Source: Strongyloides papillosus (taxonomy: Eukaryota; Nematoda; Chromadorea; Rhabditida; Strongyloididae). Taken from it: 64,000 bases of DNA. Shown piece by piece: positions 42,837-58,666 of this stretch (within the stretch, counting starts at the first letter, position 1; every line of letters begins with the position of its first letter). The translations under genes were made by a program, and so were the position numbers. Where the stretch lies: NCBI GenBank assembly GCA_005656395.1, contig SRSI01000079.1, positions 682,001-746,000 on the forward strand, given 5' to 3'. Below the pieces are notes generated by a model, which saw only the letters and a program-made list of their open reading frames with translations, searched no databases and was not told the origin of the DNA.

Positions 42837-43660
42837 TGTATCAAAGTAAAAACCATAATTTTTGTGGAAAAATTGCTTCTATTAATAAAAACAATTACAA
42901 TAAATATTTGAATATAAATAGAATTAATTTAAATTTGCTTTATTTCCCAATAAATTTTAGCATAATTCTATTATATCTCAATCAAATTTTTAACAATAAT
43001 CAAAGAAAATTTTTAATAATATTCATTTTATTGTAATTTGTATGATAAAATTTAAAAATGAATATATCTTTTTTTGCAATCGGTCAAAGGTCATCTTCCA
43101 ATTTATTGTTTCTACCCTTACAATTCATCTAACTTAGAACTATTATAATTTAAGAATCAAGCAGATAGTACAAAACAATGTTTTCTCCTGAGAATTTTAA
43201 GAAATTTAAGTATACATTTTGATTATAAAACTTAATGGTTTATTCCGTGACACTTCCAAAGATTTATTTTTGTGTCTACACAAATTGATTTATCTGTAAT
43301 TTAAGAATATACTTTCTAAACGTTAAGTAACAAATTTTCATACGTCTGTAAGCATAAAAAAGCCACTGAACAAGCATAATCAACCAAAGTTCTTCATAAG
43401 CTAAAAAAATATTGTCTTGAATTTTTAAAGAATCACATAACCAATATCATTTTATAAAGATCACTGCTAATAAACTATAAAAACGTTAAAACACCAAAAA
43501 GACTTATTGGTCTTTTTAAGAATGCTTGTTTAATTATGTACATTCTCAACCAAACATTTTGGTATCAATGAGGTATAACAAAGAAGTGTAAGAATTATAA
43601 ACGAAGGAAAGACAAAAAAGTTCCTCATCGTTAGATAAAAAACAGTCGTTTTGTAAAAGG
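42837..43660. repeat. 5' flank of large surface gene 3
   Basis: The reverse complement is nearly identical to 7240-8061, with only scattered substitutions over more than 400 bp nearest the gene, and much less like 11503-12314. No gene seen. Confidence 0.85.
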
Positions 43661-43669
43661 GGTCTAGTT

Positions 43670-43810
43670 TTGGATTTAAAACATATTTTACTACAGATTC
43701 AACCAGATGTTTAAATTCTGACGATGTGATAATGGAAAAAAATTAAATGAAAAGACACGGTGCTATTGAAGTTACTTCAAAGGAAATATAAATTACATGA
43801 GAGAGAATTT
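43670..43810 (+). pseudogene. Nicotinamidase-like C-terminal relic 3
   Basis: On the plus strand it reads FGFKTYFTTDSTRCLNSDDV, then IMEKN, a stop, MKRHGAIEVTSKEI. It is the inverted counterpart of the relic at 7075-7215 and has a better preserved frame at its start. Confidence 0.55.
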
Positions 43811-44240
43811 CAATTAGAAAGTTTATAGTTTTTTGTCTTTATATTAATAAATTTTTGTATAAAATATGGTAATTCTTTACGTCATACACTAGGGTTTAGT
43901 TGTTTTCCTTTATTCTTATTCTTGTATCCATTATTGTTTTAGAAAAAAGTATAAAAAAGCTTAGTTAATGAATAGATATAATGACAACATAAACTGAAAC
44001 AAATTATCAATACATTATCATAATTCTCGCTTCTTTCTTTCATAAACTATTCTTATATCATAATCGTATTATTGATTTTTTTAATTGAAATGGTTTTTTG
44101 AATATAATAAAAGTATAATTTTATCAGTTGATAAAGTGTTGAATAAATTTATAAGAAATTTGAATATAATGTAGTGATAAATTCAAGTTTTTAATGTTAG
44201 AAAATTTCATAAAAGCATAGGTTTTTTACTAAGAAATATT
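43811..44240. other. 5' flank of short surface gene 2
   Basis: AT-rich, matching the inverse of 6640-7000. It presumably includes the promoter of the short surface gene. No gene seen. Confidence 0.6.
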
Positions 44241-45581
44241 ATGATTTCTTTACAAATGTACTCCATTGCTGCAGCTTTGGCTGTAGCGCAGTTAGCAATA
44301 TATTGTAAAGAAATAACGCACATGCGTCTATTTCCAAATATGACTTTGACTCCTGATGGAAATAAAATATTCGGTGATTTTTATGTTAATTCAAGATCTG
44401 ACATTGTTATTGTAAAATGTCCACATGAGGATTATCGTAGTTTATATGAATGGGATAATCTTTTGACAAATATAGGTGCTAACACATTATATGAACCAAA
44501 ATCTAATGAACCAGTTGTATGGAAACTTTTTATAAGAGATTCTCGTAGTGTAGTCAATCATTTACATTGTGGTCAAATTTCACGTCGTTACATTAATCCA
44601 TTTGAAGTAATTAGATTGGAGAACCCAGGGACTAGGGATTGGTATTACAATGTTAATTGGAAAAACACCCCAGATCTTGAAAAATTAGCAACTGAAGGCA
44701 AAGAATATATATACAACGAATCAATTAAGTTAAAGTGTGATTCACCAATCCAAGATTTGATAATTATTGAAAAAACAGAAGAAAGTAAGGCAAAGCCATT
44801 AAATTTATCGGAAACAAAAAAGGCTTCAATTGACAAATTATTTTATTTCTTCAAAAAGCCTAATGAAGCTGATGAACGTAATCATATTCTTTATAAAGAA
44901 CCATGTCTTGTATTGAGTGCATTCAATTTTTGCCCTCAGATAACAATATTAGGTCACGAATATACAACAATACCATATAAAAAAAGATATGAAATATTAG
45001 CTTTTAAATTGGATGAAGATAAGGAGACAACATTTGATATCAGGCTTAATCTTCAAATAGGTGGAAGGAGCTTGGGTTACTACAATCAGGATAACGTCGC
45101 AATCACAAGGATGTTGAATTTTAAAAATACCATTGACTACGCCCCAATGTATTCAGATTACTCTAATTCAACATTTACCATCTTTGGATATGAATTAGTC
45201 CAACTGGAGTACTATTGTAAGGATGAGGAAATTGAAGCACCTAGATCAAGACTCTTATTTTTTGGACCCAAGGATGATAATCTCCAACTTGAAGAGCGGA
45301 CATACCGATACTATGACCATGATAAACGGCTCCAACCAAATTGTACAATGGATAGGATGCCTTATGCTTTCTTAATAGAAATGTTTTGTAATGGAGAAAA
45401 GGTCAAATTTGATGATCCGGAATATTCTAATTCTACAAATTTTGTTGTGAAACGATCAAAAAATTTTATTATACTGGAAAATGTTGTTGACCGAGCTGCA
45501 GTCGTTAAATGTGTTTATAATACACCAAGCGGTAATATCACTTCGAACGACCAATTCGTTCGTGAATATTTGATTGATTAG
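44241..45581 (+). CDS. Short secreted surface glycoprotein (head plus one repeat), copy 2
   Basis: This single exon encodes 446 residues. A signal peptide ([20 protein letters not shown]) is followed by a head with [14 protein letters not shown] and HCGQ. From about residue 220 ([16 protein letters not shown]) to the end it is almost identical to the copy at 5323-6639, with only a few substitutions in over 220 residues. The first 200 residues share only scattered positions and differ by indels. One two-cysteine domain (LQPNCT...[10 protein letters not shown]) closes the protein, with no membrane anchor. It is presumably secreted; the function is unknown. Confidence 0.85.
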   Translation: MISLQMYSIAAALAVAQLAIYCKEITHMRLFPNMTLTPDGNKIFGDFYVNSRSDIVIVKCPHEDYRSLYEWDNLLTNIGANTLYEPKSNEPVVWKLFIRDSRSVVNHLHCGQISRRYINPFEVIRLENPGTRDWYYNVNWKNTPDLEKLATEGKEYIYNESIKLKCDSPIQDLIIIEKTEESKAKPLNLSETKKASIDKLFYFFKKPNEADERNHILYKEPCLVLSAFNFCPQITILGHEYTTIPYKKRYEILAFKLDEDKETTFDIRLNLQIGGRSLGYYNQDNVAITRMLNFKNTIDYAPMYSDYSNSTFTIFGYELVQLEYYCKDEEIEAPRSRLLFFGPKDDNLQLEERTYRYYDHDKRLQPNCTMDRMPYAFLIEMFCNGEKVKFDDPEYSNSTNFVVKRSKNFIILENVVDRAAVVKCVYNTPSGNITSNDQFVREYLID

Positions 45582-46009
45582 GATGTACCAAGAAGGGTAT
45601 CTATTGGAATAAGTCATAATCATTTCATCATTATTTATTTTATTGTAATTACGTGTACAATCGTCTTTTATCTATATATTTATTAACTACTAAAGATTCA
45701 CGTAATAAATACATTCTTTATTTTTATATCTTGATATGATGTGCTTTTATATTTGTCTTCAAATATTTTTCTCAATAGATGTGCTTAGGTACTGTTAGAA
45801 ACTCAAATGATTAAAATATTTTACATTTCAAAGTTTATGCCTTCTTTTGATTGTATTTATGTTTGGAGGTTATTAATCTACTTTCTAGCTTTAATAATCA
45901 TTCCAAAATAGTATTCAATTCTAATTGTATTTAATGCTTTAATATTTAAAAAAAATTATGAATACTAATTGTTTTGTAACATGTAAAATTTTTAGCAAAT
46001 GCTTTAAGA
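45582..46009. other. 3' flank of short surface gene 2
   Basis: AT-rich and nearly identical, inverted, to about 4900-5322. No gene seen. Confidence 0.6.
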
Positions 46010-46290
46010 ATTTGTCTTCATTTTCAAATCTGAAATAAATAAAACTGAACTTGAAGATAATTTAAAACAAAATAATACTGAAATTGTTTCTGTTTGTGGG
46101 GTTAACTTAAGTATTGTGTCTCATCAACTGCTGATGATGCTTCTGATCTTGGTTTTAAGATATATTTTATTACAAATTGTGCTAAAAGTTCAAATTTTAG
46201 TGTTACGGGAAAAAAAAAATGAAACGAAAAGGCATGATGTCATTAAGGTTACTTTAAAAAAATGTATCAAAAATTTTTTCAAAGACATTG
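46010..46290 (+). pseudogene. Nicotinamidase-like C-terminal relic 4 (longest)
   Basis: One frame reads KTELEDNLKQNN and then SVCGVNLSIV; after a frameshift another reads SSTADDASDLGFKIYFITNC. Together they follow the order of eukaryotic nicotinamidase C-termini (TELE..L...., VFVCGLALDYC, SSTA.DA..LGFK.YFI). The active-site cysteine position reads LSIV. The frameshift and loss of the key residue make it a pseudogene. It is the inverted counterpart of 4626-4870. Confidence 0.6.
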
Positions 46291-46735
46291 CAAAAAAATA
46301 AAGAATTTAAAAAGTAAAGTATGAATAATTCTGTGGTCCTAAAGATGGTTGTTTGACATAAAAAGAATTTTTTCTCAAAAAAATTGGATTATTTAGATTC
46401 ACTCGGCAACATTATCCATAGTTCACCTTACGAAATATACAGCGAGAAGGACCAACTATGAATACATGTTCAATACGCTTTTAACGACATTTGCCTTTCC
46501 CAAAAGTCTTATCTTGTCATCCTTTTTCACACCCAACATAGGAAATTGATATATGTAACGTACTATGATCTCCAAAGAAATAGCATGTAATGTTAAAGTA
46601 ACACGTCTAACATTTAGATATATAACAATTACATTTAATTTCATTGCAAGATTTTTAGAGTATCGATCGATATAAAAGTTGCCTAAAATTCACCAGATAT
46701 TCATTTTTTTTATTTTAAAACTCCGACATGTAGGA
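46291..46735. other. Intergenic; possible short minus-strand relic
   Basis: A minus-strand frame at 46456-46644 ends with VKKDDKIRLLGKANVVKSVL and looks more coding-like than its surroundings, but it is short and I cannot identify it. No other feature was seen. Confidence 0.3.
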
Positions 46736-47270
46736 CGTAGTCAAGTCGTTGGCCTACATTGATGAAGAAATTCAGAAATTACTTCATACAATCGGTGATA
46801 GTCTTGGCGGAGTAGAAAGAAAAATTTGTTTAAATGGAGAGTAAGTTTGTTTTTATCGCTCTACGATTTAATGCATTTTTTTAGATTCATATAACACCAC
46901 CATACCTACGGCTTTAAAACTCAAGAAGGTGGTACTAACTATATCTTCTGGATCAAGTGGGATACTCGATGTCATAAATTACTGCAATCGAGTAGGATGA
47001 GGAAAGGAGGAATCTGTATCATTTGACTCCCGATTCAAGGAAAGTGGAGTCAATGAGGTTCTCGAGAGAGCCATTTTTGATACTAAGGAAGCAGATGCCA
47101 GCTTTCTTACTAGTTCTACGGCTGGCAGCAATATGATAGAGAGAAAGGAAAGAAATTTCTCTTTATACCACCTTATTCTTAAAGTGGAACGGGAAGCTCT
47201 CTTGAGCACTGGAAAGAATACTGGCGTCGAATGTCTCGAGGTGCAGTCTTTTACAAAAGATTGTATAGAT
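46728..47270 (+). pseudogene. Pseudogene of the coiled-coil orphan family (member 3)
   Basis: The first codons are ATG TAG GAC GTA where member 2 has ATG CAG GAA GTA, so codon 2 is a C-to-T nonsense change. Exon 1 then continues in frame (SLAYIDEEIQKLLHTIGDSL), followed by a 44 bp intron with intact splice sites. Exon 2 is broken by at least one frameshift and a stop (CNRVG then TGA), after which another frame carries ESVSFDSRFKESGVNEVL and FSLYHLILKVEREALL. These align with ASVKCRFMKSVVNKVL and YEMEVKKEYALVKVKPEAIL of the protein at 36563-37277. Confidence 0.75.
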
Positions 47271-47311
47271 GATTTTTTTTACTTCATTGTATATATTTTT
47301 GTATTTTATTT

Positions 47312-47408
47312 TGTGTATATTTGTATATATATTTTGTATATATTTGTATATATATTTTGTATATGTTTGTAATAAATTTTGTATATGTTTGTAATAAATT
47401 TTGTATAA
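47312..47408. repeat. Short AT-rich tandem repeats
   Basis: Two arrays lie next to each other: about three units of TTTGTATATATATTTTGTATATA type, then two units of TTTGTAATAAATTTTGTATATG. They follow the pseudogene's end and contain possible AATAAA poly(A) signals. Confidence 0.8.
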
Positions 47409-48627
47409 TATTAATTAATGTGTAAACGTGTATTTTAATTATGAGTTTCCCATGTCTATGCTTAGGAATATTAACTCCGAAAGTATTAAAATTTTTTAAA
47501 TATAACTAAATGTCCATTCTTGTGGTATATTTCATGTCTTTCCAATGCATTCAAAACTTTTTGAAACATTATACCTCTTCCCACAATTTTGGGAGTTTAC
47601 TTTTGAGGATAGTACAATAATTTTTAGTTAACATGCAAATTTCCCTGCAGAATACGTAATGTTGCTGTTAATAAGGTATCAATGATGGTATTAAGCATAT
47701 AATTTATGCTAATTATTTTAAATATGGAATATTGAAAGGAAATACCTGGCAAATTAATAATTTTTATTTGTTAGTTATTAATAGTGAAGTGAATTATGAT
47801 GCAAATTACTTTATGAGGAAGTAAAATGCTTAATGAAATCACACGGTCGAAAAAATATTCATAGTATTGCTTCTTTGGAGGTGAGGATTTTTATGGAAAA
47901 TGATATGTAAACATGGTATTTGTTTTGGTATATAAATAGAAATGCGAAAAAAATAATTAAAAGTGAAGATTCAATGGGTAAAGCAATGAGGAAATGAAAA
48001 CGCATAAATAATGCTCATTTAAAAGAGTGATTTCGTAGAAATGAGGTAAATTAAATCAGCATTCTCAATAATCGGATTCAAACGATGGTTTTGAAGAACT
48101 TTTTTAGGTATTAAAAAGAAAGATTAAGGAGAATGACAAAAATACTTTGTCATCATCAAAGTTTGTTACGCTAAACCTGATATTTTTTTTCTTGTTCATA
48201 AACTTTAGTAATATAGATTCTCTCATTTGTGGATGTCAAAAACTTTAACAAACAATAGTTTTTTTTGCTGTACACGTTCTTATGATTCATATAAAACTTT
48301 GAATATCCCAAGACACCAACCATTATTATTGATATCAAGAACTTTATTTTATTATAAGTAATAAAAATTATATAATTTTAAACTATACCTCTTTATCATT
48401 ACACATGATTAAAAGATAAAGATGAGAGGAAACATTTTTATCATATATAATAAAAAAGTATATAGTAATGTAACCTTACCGCAAAAGCAACATAAAATTT
48501 ATAGAAAAGTTAAGAAACTATTTTTATGATCCTCCAATCAGATATCATCCCTTTGTAATTATTTTTTAAACACAATGATTATCATAAATGGTCTTATTAT
48601 ATTTTGAAACGTTTTTTGAATCAAAAG
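47409..48627. other. Intergenic, no gene seen
   Basis: About 1.2 kb of AT-rich DNA without a coding pattern I can support. Confidence 0.45.
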
Positions 48628-49144
48628 ATGTTTATAAAAGTAGTTATATTAATGCTATTCACATCTATTCTGGTACCTAGTATTGGTGGAAAAGAATGCA
48701 ATAAACATATTGAGTATAGAGTAATTGGACAAGTTGTGGAGAATGTAAAGGAGACCAAAGTTAATTGCACTGAAGGTTATTGTACTCATGTATCCGTAAA
48801 TATATATAACATATTCACTGGATATGAATGGGGATGTCGCAGTGATATGGAGAGAATGTTGGGTAATTTAGCAATTATCTCACCAGGCATGACTAAAGAA
48901 ATTGAGAAGATTGAAGGAACATGTAATGTAAGTTTATTAATATTTTATTAATGAATTTATGTGTTTATTCTTTTAGAATTTAACTTCATACACAAGTTCA
49001 GGTGCTATAAACAATGTGGATTACGAAGTGTATGTTAATTGCTTTATAAATAGTAGTACAAATAGGAGTAGGCTTTCAATAGCAAATATTTCTAATTTAA
49101 TATTTTTTTCTATTCCATTTTTTATTGCTAAATTGTTTTTGTGA
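48628..49144 (+). CDS. Small secreted cysteine-rich protein, probably GPI-anchored
   Basis: Exons 48628-48927 and 48977-49144 give 155 residues. The ATG at 48628 yields a signal peptide (MFIKVVILMLFTSILVPSIGG). The mature part has six cysteines (KECNK, VNCTE, YCTHV, GCRSD, GTCN, VNCF), three or four N-glycosylation sequons, and a C-terminal hydrophobic run (ISNLIFFSIPFFIAKLFL) directly after a Ser/Asn-rich stretch, as in GPI signals. The spacing is loosely Ly6/three-finger-like, but not enough to name it. The second exon is needed for the last cysteine and the anchor. Confidence 0.7.
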
Positions 49145-50147
49145 TCCTTATTTTTTATTTATAAGTAAAAAATATACTAATTGCCATAACTACCGTCTAT
49201 GTTTTTAAATTAGATATTTTTCTGACAAAATAATGATAGACTATTTTATAATGGAATCATAATTGGTAATTAAAAATAGCAAAACTTTTCTGCCTTTTCA
49301 AAATAGGTGTCTGGTGGTTATTAAAAATACCAGGAGAAAGAAGTAAAAAAGGGAAGAGAAATAAAGTCTTGAAATTAAAAAGTGAATAATTAATTAAATA
49401 ATAAAGCTGTAAAGTAAAGTACACTTCCTTGGGAAGGTCATTATATATATTTTTTCAAAATAATACATATTATAAATTAATGATAAGTAATGACTTAAAT
49501 TGTCATTATGAAACAACACCTAATTTTTCAACCTTATTTGGACTAGTATACCCTATATTATTTGTAATATAAATATAAGAGTTTTTATTTAAATTTACTA
49601 CCTGAATACTGCTAATTTATAGAACATTCATATATGAAGGAAGTATTAATATTAATGAGATATACCTAGACATAATATAAGTAGGATAATAATATTTATA
49701 ATGAGATAAAAGAGTTTCCCTTCTAAACATAATTCACATAACTAAGTTTTAATAATCTTCAAATTAAAAAAAATTATATTACTTCAATACGTAAGTATAT
49801 TTTTAATTTTCTCCTTCTTTAATATTATTTCACCGTTCTTTTTTTCACTCCTTAATAATATCATATCAATTTTGTTTTTCTATAACCTAAGGTATTATTA
49901 TAAAATAATAAATATAATTTTTTTGTCTCATTGATGACTATGTGTGTCCAATCTTTCATAATGTTATGAATGTCTATATCTGATTTTTTTGTTTATATAT
50001 ATATAAAATAAATACATTAAATATTATATAGAGATTGAAGTAATATATATATACTTTTTTTGTCTTACAATTTTTTTGAATATTCAATTTCTTGATTTTG
50101 AATATATTTATAAATATATATAACGTACCCACATATATTTTTTTATT
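49145..50147. other. Intergenic, no gene seen
   Basis: About 1 kb of AT-rich DNA; no coding pattern. The right part presumably holds the promoter of the ceramide glucosyltransferase gene. Confidence 0.5.
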
Positions 50148-51546
50148 ATGGATATTGTGGAGTTCTTAGAAAGGTGGAATGTATGGATGTGGATAAAAGT
50201 TATCGGAAGTGTGGGAGCACTTACCTTTGTTATATGTATATGGATTTTACACTTCATAGCACATTACTTTGGGTACGTTTTGTTTTTAATATTTCAATGT
50301 CTATTTGTATATATACTTCTCCATTAACCAATGATTAGTCATATAATTTAAATATTGAGCATTGATTTTTGACAATAATAAATTTTATTCGTTACTTTTC
50401 ATTTTAATATTTCCAGGAGAAGTCACTTACATAAAGTGGTAACAAAACTACAGGAATATCCCGGTGTCACGATAGTTAAGCCAATAGTGGGGAGTGATAA
50501 CAATTTACGCCAAAACTTAACGTCAATTTTTGAGATATCATATCCAAATTTTGAGATTATTTTTTGTTTACCATCCAATGATGATCAAGGACTTATTGTT
50601 GTTAAGGAATTGTGCAATATATACTCGTACGTCTCAACCAAAATATACATTGGTGGAGAGAAAGTTGGTTTTAATCCAAAGATAAACAATATGATGCCCG
50701 GTTTCCGATATTCAAAAAATCCATTCATCCTCATATCAGATGCTAACATTTATATGGAGAAGGATTCTTTAACAGATATGGTTAGTTGTATGAAGGATGA
50801 CGTCGGACTAGTTACACAAATACCTTTCTGTAAAAATAGAGATGGATATGTTGGTGCTTTCGAAAAGGTAAATAATAATATTCCTCATTTTATTTATCAT
50901 AACAAAAACAAATTTCCAGGTCTTCTTCGGTACCGGGCATGCACGGATATATCTAGCTGGGAATTTTCTAGAAATTACCTGTTCAACGGGAATGTCAGCT
51001 CTCCTACGGCGGTCTGTCCTCGATAAATGTGGTGGGATAGAAAATTTTTCTCAATACCTCGCTGAAGATTACTTTCTTGGGAGGGCTTTTCTTAAAGAAG
51101 GCTACAAATCCTGTATCTCACACTGTCCTGCTCTCCAGAATTCTGAACCAACCACGATTAGAAATTTTAATAGCAGAATATGTAGGTGGATGAAATTGAG
51201 GATAGCGATGTTGTTTCATACATTTCTCCTGGAACCCCTACAAGAACCTTTTGTTTGCGGAATGCTAGGTGGTATCTCTCTAAACTATTTCTTTGATATC
51301 AATATATTTCTATATCCCATAGTACATCTCTTGATTTGGTGTGTTTTAGATTATCATTTGTTAAGGATACTGGATCCCTCCAATCCTCCAGATATTTCAT
51401 TTTGTTACTTTATACCTTTATGGTTGTTACGAGAATTGACAGCATATCCTTTGTATTTTGAAGCTTTACTGAATCAGAATATTAAATGGAAAACGGGTTC
51501 CTACCGTCTGGCGTGGGGTGGTAAAATTAAAAGAGTCTATGAATAA
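50148..51546 (+). CDS. Ceramide glucosyltransferase (glucosylceramide synthase)
   Basis: Exons 50148-50272, 50417-50867 and 50920-51546 give 400 residues (human UGCG 394). A single N-terminal membrane segment (TFVICIWILHFIAHYF) precedes the GT21 catalytic domain with GVTIVKPIVGSD, IGGEKVGFNPKINNMMPGF, the SDAN aspartate region, TGMSALLRRSVLD, AEDYFL and the R-x-x-RW motif (RICRW). C-terminal hydrophobic helices follow. It transfers glucose from UDP-glucose to ceramide on the cytosolic Golgi face; C. elegans has three such genes (cgt-1 to cgt-3). Exon 3 enters a different frame, so single-frame reading would split the gene in two. Confidence 0.93.
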
Positions 51547-52883
51547 AACATACTTCGACCTAGGCTCGCTTTTTTTATTGTTTTTTATTATATTTCCCTA
51601 AGGGCAATATAAAGCATATTAAGAATGTGAAAATGAATAATTTTAAAGAGAAAAGAATAATTTAATTACATATTCAATATTTAATCATTTCATCCAATAT
51701 CATAAACTATTATATGTGTGTTATATATTTCAAAAATAAAATTATATTTTTTATGTGTTTTATAAAAGTTTACCAGACTATATATTGAAATACTTTTAAA
51801 TGTTTATTCATCTATCCACTAAACGTTTTATTATAAGAATTAAACTGCTATATTTGTCAAGTAACTTTTTTATCCTCCATTCTTGATGTATCTCAAGCAC
51901 ATAATGATTATAAAATTTCCCCTTCTCCCCCTTATATCTTATAAAATTATAAAGTATTTAAATAGTTTAATAGTATTATTTTGATTCAATTTTTTATTTG
52001 ATTTCCTTTAAGCCTTCCTTTAAAGCCATAAAATGAATTTCTAGGGTGTTACATAGTATGATAGTTTAGAACTAATTTAAATATTAATAAATTTTTTGAT
52101 ATTTCCTTTCACATTCTCATATTTCTTTGATAAATAAATATAAGTCATAAATAAGTCTAAAAAAGTACGTTAAATAAAAGTGTTTTTAATATTATGTAAT
52201 AGTATATTTTTGGCTATAAAAGGATCGAGGTAGAATTATGGGAGCCATTTTTATTTTTAATATTGTTGTACTTACCAATTTTTACCACTTCGTGTCATCA
52301 TTTTTACATTATTTTTAAGATAGATTAAGTTTGACAAATTAGCAACTTTTTTCTACATTTGTTTCATATTAGTTCATTTATTTAATTTATAAAAGTATTG
52401 TTAGATGGATGTGAATGGGATTTTAAAATAGGACAAAAGCGAAGGAGTAAGGATGTGTCACAGAGAGGAGAGAGAGAGACGTTAAAAAAATGATAGTCAG
52501 ATGGTGATGGTGAGTAATGACGTTAAAATACCAAATATTAATTCATTCTTTTTGTTTTACAATGAGTACTTTTTTATTATTACTTTTAAACAATTTTTGA
52601 AAGCCTTTCAACTCTTTGCTTGAAATAATTATTAGTCGAGTGGAATTAAGTGTTTTTATTCTTTCTATCTTGAGGATTATGTTTAATGTATTTTTAAAGA
52701 TTTTTAAATATTTCCTTCTTCATTTTTTAATCTTTTTATTCTCTTTCTTGATACGTACTTGTTATTTATATTTTTCCATTATTTTATCTCTTCTTGCCAT
52801 TTACAATATGATGATGATCATTGATATTTTTTGCTAATTATTGCATTTTTTTACCTCTCTTCTGTCTTATTTTAGGCATATAG
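51547..52883. other. Intergenic, no gene seen
   Basis: About 1.3 kb between the ceramide glucosyltransferase and glutaminase genes. AT-rich with a GAGAGAGAGAGA run near 52467; no coding pattern. Confidence 0.5.
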
Positions 52884-57139
<4,256 letters not shown>

Positions 57140-57304
57140 AAAAGGGAAGAAATGTATGCATATATTTGTATTAATACTAGTTTATTCTAACAATAATGAA
57201 TAGAATTCCTTTTTTTAATTATATATTTTGGTAGAAAGAAAGTATATATAAATAAATAAATATTGTCTAACTAAGTATTTTTTTTATTAATTTATACATT
57301 TAAA

Positions 57305-58666
57305 TTAACATGAGATATGGTGGTAGTTTTTGTAGGCTTTCTTGCTTGTGTGTGCCCACATCGCACCTAGAGATTTTCCGGGACCGACCTCGAAGTACAT
57401 GGGGAATAGATGTTTGCCATTTACTTTTTGGTGTTTTCTGTAGATGTATTGTTGGATTGTTTCCCATTTCACGGGGTTGCAGATTTGGTTTAGGAGGGCC
57501 CTCTTCATGGCAGCTTGTCTTCTCTCCATAACTCCACCGGTTAGATTTGAATATACATTACAGAAGGGGGTTTCGAGTTTTAGGTCTTGGAAGAGTGGTT
57601 TTAGTTCCTCTACTGCTTCACTCATTAATCTTGTATGGAATGCTCCTTCTACTTGTAATACTTTACCTAACTATAAAAGAAAAAGTCTTTAAAAAAGTGT
57701 TTTTTGAAACTAACCTTAACATCATAATCAGCAGCATATTTAGAAAAATACTTATAAGCATCCTCAGACATCCCAACAACTTTATGTCCACAAAACAAAA
57801 TATTGGCAACCTCACACAATGGAACCCCATTAACCTCAACAGCAAAAGCATTAGAATCCCTCATAAGATCCTCCAACCTGGAGGAGGCCTTCGTTGACAC
57901 GACAATCATCACACTCTTCGTATACTGACAACACCTATGCATAGCCTCAGCCCTTGCCTTAATAATCTCCATAGCCTTCTCAAAAGACAACATCCCCGAG
58001 ATGACGGCAGCAGTATACTCCCCAACACTAAACCCAGCAATATGTGTTAAAGTATCCTCAATATCTGGTCTAAGAATTTTTAAATTTTCATAGGCAACCA
58101 AAGATGAAACAACAATAGCCGGTTGCGTGTATATAGTTTGATTTAACTTTGTGGATGGGCCTTTGTCGATAATTTCTTGTAAATTGTACCCAAGAATCTG
58201 TGACGCCTCATCGAGTAATTTTAAGGCTTTAGGATTTTCTTTTTTTGTCTAAAATGTACAAATATTATAAGATGAGGATTATATTTATTTCAATGGGATG
58301 GTAAATAAAATTTATGTTGTTTGTTTCTTTAGTTTTTACTAAATGTAGTGGTAGTCATTTTTTATGGATGGTGTTGGGATGTGTTAAAATTGTTACCTTC
58401 TCTAACATTCCAACAGTTTGGGCACCCTGACCTGGGCAAAAAATGACGGCCTGTCGCTCAATTGGGATGTGGCTGAAATCAATTTCTTTAAGGGGCCTGT
58501 CTTTGTCGTCTATGTTTTGGATACTATATTTACGTTCATCGAATAAATTCTCCAACATAGTGGGTTCTTCTTTGATAATGTGGTTTGGGTCGACAATCCT
58601 CTGCCTGACGCCCCTCCTAAGGATGTTTAAAACATTTCTACTCCTTATCACCAATATATTATTCAT
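57305..58666 (-). CDS. Mitochondrial malonyl-CoA:ACP transacylase
   Basis: Three minus-strand exons, 58397-58666, 57715-58248 and 57305-57670, give 389 residues. The N-terminus (MNNILVIRSRNVLNILRRGV) is a clear mitochondrial presequence. The FabD-type fold shows the GQGAQ motif in IFCPGQGAQTVGM, the nucleophile elbow GFSVGEY, an Arg in the IKARAEAM helix, the catalytic His in VEGAFHTRLM, and FEVGPGKSLGAM at the end. It loads malonyl groups onto mitochondrial acyl carrier protein for type II fatty acid synthesis (octanoate/lipoate supply). The gene is convergent with glutaminase, with 165 bp between the stops. Confidence 0.94.

Larger units (their letters stand above)
38870..46290. repeat. Right arm of the large inverted duplication
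   Basis: The reverse complement of this segment matches about 4640-16270: relics at both ends, the short surface gene, the 5' flank, one large surface gene (two in the left arm) and its 3' flank. Long stretches of non-coding flank are nearly identical by eye, so the duplication or the last conversion is recent. Confidence 0.9.
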
